Shown here: piece after piece, positions 62,381-64,000 of the stretch
Numbering within the stretch: the first letter of the stretch is position 1
How the letters are laid out: every line of letters begins with the position of its first letter
Source of the DNA: Rebecca billardiae RCC1528
Taxonomy: Eukaryota > Haptophyta
Reading direction: 5' to 3'
Length of the DNA stretch: 64,000 bases
NCBI GenBank assembly: GCA_965240325.2
Contig: OZ251249.1
Span: 620,001-684,000, forward strand
Program-made: the position numbers and the translations under genes
The notes under the pieces: generated by a model
Seen by the model: only the letters and a program-made list of their open reading frames with translations
Told to the model about the DNA's origin: nothing
Databases searched by the model: none

Positions 62381-64000
62381 ATGTGGACGCCGCGCGGAAC
62401 GATCGTCCTGCTGTCGTCCGACGAGGATGAGCCCGCGGGGAGCGCCATGCGCGCTCGTCGACTCGTGGTCGACAGCTCCCCCAGCAGCGAGAGCTCCTCC
62501 CCAGAACGTGCGCCCTCAGCCGCCCGCAGCTCACCCGTGCCCGCCGCTCGCTCGGCCGTGCGCCGCGGGCGCATCGTGCTGGAGGATGACGACGCGAGCG
62601 ACGACGAGCCCACCCTGGCGGCAGAGGCGTGCACGCCGCTGGCAGCCGTCTCGGGTGCGGCGCGGCATGTGCAAGGGCTCGCCTCGCGCCGGCGCCGCGC
62701 GGTCCTCGACTCGCCCTCCTCGAGCGACGGAAGCCTGCCGACGCCTCCGCGGTTGGGATCAGCGCGCGCACCGATCAGTAGCGCTCGGGGCCGGCGCGTG
62801 GTGCTCGACTCTCCGCCGTCTGGCGGCAGCCCAAGCAGTGCGGACGACTCCGCAGCCGCCACCCCGCCGCCGCACGGCGGCTCGTCGACGCCGCGGCGCG
62901 CGTCGGCGCGAGTGATTGTCCTGCTCAGCAGCGACGACGACGGCGACGACGACGATGACGATGACGACGACCCTGATGATGCTGACTCTGGTCCTGAGAG
63001 GGCGGAGGGGGCGGCGGCGGAGCGCGTGGGCTCCTCGCCGAGGACGGCCGTCATTGGGCAAGGCGGGGGTGGCCTGGGCGCCATCTCGCTCGTCGACGGC
63101 ACCCCGACCTCCCACCGCCGCCCTGCGCCCCCCTGGAGGCCACACCGGCAGGAGACGAGTGGTGTGGCGCACGCGCTCCCGGTGCGGCCTCAACTGCCGG
63201 CGCCAGCGCCGCCTGGCCAGGCCGGCGCGTGCGCTGACGAGCCGATCGAGCTCTCGAGCGACTCCGGCTCGGACGAGCCCGCAGAGGAGCCGCCGCGGCG
63301 GCGTGTGGGCAGCGCGCGCCCAGCGGGCGCGCGCCGATGGCCGTGCGCCTCGCCGCCCAGCGGCGGCAGCAGCTCAGGCTCAGACGACTCAGCTCTGCCG
63401 GGCTCCCCTCCGCGGCCGCGCCGGCGCGCGCCGGGCGGCGGCCGGCCAGAGGGCGATCGTGGCGCTGGCGGCGGCGTGCTGGCGGCGGTGGGCGGCGCGG
63501 GCGCGAACATCGGCAGCGCGCCAGCCACGCCTGCGCGCGGCAAGAAGCTGGCGCCGCCCTCCGACCCCGCCACCACGCCTGCGCCTCGCGCGAGGCCCGC
63601 GGCGCCGCCGCTCTCAGCGCGCGCGCGCGCGGCGCAGCGGCGCGCGCTCACCGAGTCCCTCCGGCCCGAGTTCGAGCGGCTGAACCGGGCGGCTTTCGAG
63701 GGGCGGCTGCCCTTGGACCTGCCGCTGGCGTGGTCGAACACGCTCAGGCGCACGGCGGGGATCACCAAGCTGTGGACGGCGCGCGGGGCCGACGGTGGGC
63801 GGCGCGCGCGCATCGAGCTTGCCACCAAGGTGGTGGACAGCCCGGAACGGTGCGCGCGCGGCGCCGTGCGCCCGCCCGCCAGCCCCGTGCGCGCGCGAGC
63901 GCCGTGCCGCGCGGCACGCGGCGACTGTGCTCACCTGCCCGCGCGCGCGCCGTCGGTGGCGCAGGCTCGAGTCGACGCTGCTCCACGAGATGTGCCACGC
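62381..64000 (+). CDS. GCNA: GCNA/SprT-like nuclear acidic protease, 5' part
   Basis: Exon 1 is 62381-63849. An intron at 63850-63964 (GTGCGC..GCAG) leads into exon 2 from 63965, which continues beyond the window. The first 420 residues are acidic, Ser-rich and disordered. They carry SUMO-interaction-like motifs: IVLLSSDEDE at 8-17, VIVLLSSDDD near 178 and PIELSSDSGS near 288. The SprT-like domain begins LRPEFERLNRAAFEGRLPLD near 420, continues WSNTLRRTAGITKLW and ARIELATKVVDS, and exon 2 supplies LLHEMCHA with the HExxH zinc site. GCNA and SPRTN proteases clear DNA-protein crosslinks; the acidic SIM-rich N-terminus favours GCNA. The 3' part, where an HMG box or zinc finger might lie, is not visible. 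Confidence 0.85.
   Translation, partial: MWTPRGTIVLLSSDEDEPAGSAMRARRLVVDSSPSSESSSPERAPSAARSSPVPAARSAVRRGRIVLEDDDASDDEPTLAAEACTPLAAVSGAARHVQGLASRRRRAVLDSPSSSDGSLPTPPRLGSARAPISSARGRRVVLDSPPSGGSPSSADDSAAATPPPHGGSSTPRRASARVIVLLSSDDDGDDDDDDDDDPDDADSGPERAEGAAAERVGSSPRTAVIGQGGGGLGAISLVDGTPTSHRRPAPPWRPHRQETSGVAHALPVRPQLPAPAPPGQAGACADEPIELSSDSGSDEPAEEPPRRRVGSARPAGARRWPCASPPSGGSSSGSDDSALPGSPPRPRRRAPGGGRPEGDRGAGGGVLAAVGGAGANIGSAPATPARGKKLAPPSDPATTPAPRARPAAPPLSARARAAQRRALTESLRPEFERLNRAAFEGRLPLDLPLAWSNTLRRTAGITKLWTARGADGGRRARIELATKVVDSPERCARGAVRPPASPVRARAPCRAARGDCAHLPARAPSVAQARVDAAPRDVPR

Overview
The window is nuclear DNA from a eukaryotic microalga with GC-rich genes. The evidence for a eukaryote is phase-consistent GT..AG introns, a single GCN1 exon of about 9.7 kb, centrin, MORN, RPA1 and SLC9 genes, and short AT-rich microsatellite islands between genes. 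A fused beta-alpha nitrile hydratase, EsV-1-7 Cys/His repeats, a plastid-type RimP and a family of secreted sulfotransferases fit a haptophyte (possibly a pavlovophyte) or a stramenopile alga. The lineage is inferred, not proven.

Layout. 1-3.4 kb is repeat-rich, with a 1.7 kb element bounded by inverted arrays of a 15-bp motif followed by long (TC)n/(TA)n tracts. 3.5-10.9 kb holds a DUF952 protein (-), a centrin (-, 3 exons), an FSP1-like oxidoreductase fused to two WrbA domains (+), an ER-type DnaJ protein (+, 4 exons) and a small unknown gene. 11.9-17.5 kb holds an EsV-1-7 repeat/coiled-coil protein (-), a small coiled-coil protein (-) and a 15-MORN protein (+, 6 exons). 18.4-22.8 kb holds an SR-rich protein (-) head-to-head with RPA1 (+, 4 exons). 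22.8-28.5 kb is poor in convincing genes and carries palindromes, a possible decayed gene and a doubtful coiled-coil ORF. 28.6-44.2 kb holds an FkbM-type methyltransferase (-), an organellar Na+/H+ exchanger (-, 3 exons) and a very large GCN1 (+, 4 exons).

44.5-49.2 kb is a tandem array of three sulfotransferase-like genes, with a fourth copy at 55.2 kb. Between them lie a fold-back repeat island, a SHOCT/PARP-zinc-finger protein (-) and a membrane protein (-) that shares a 114-bp coding module with the SR-rich gene. 56.5-57.8 kb is a mobile element with 29-bp terminal inverted repeats and an ORF without ATG. 58.0-64.0 kb holds DGAT2 (-), plastid RimP (-), nitrile hydratase (+) and the 5' part of a GCNA protease (+, cut by the window end).

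Genes are often arranged as head-to-head pairs 110-300 bp apart, and introns mostly begin GTGCGC. These are not operons. No pathway joins the genes, but several suit a motile, lipid-rich alga with a sulfated surface: centrin, MORN, DGAT2 and the sulfotransferases. All exon joins are my own inference from reading frame, splice dinucleotides and family conservation.
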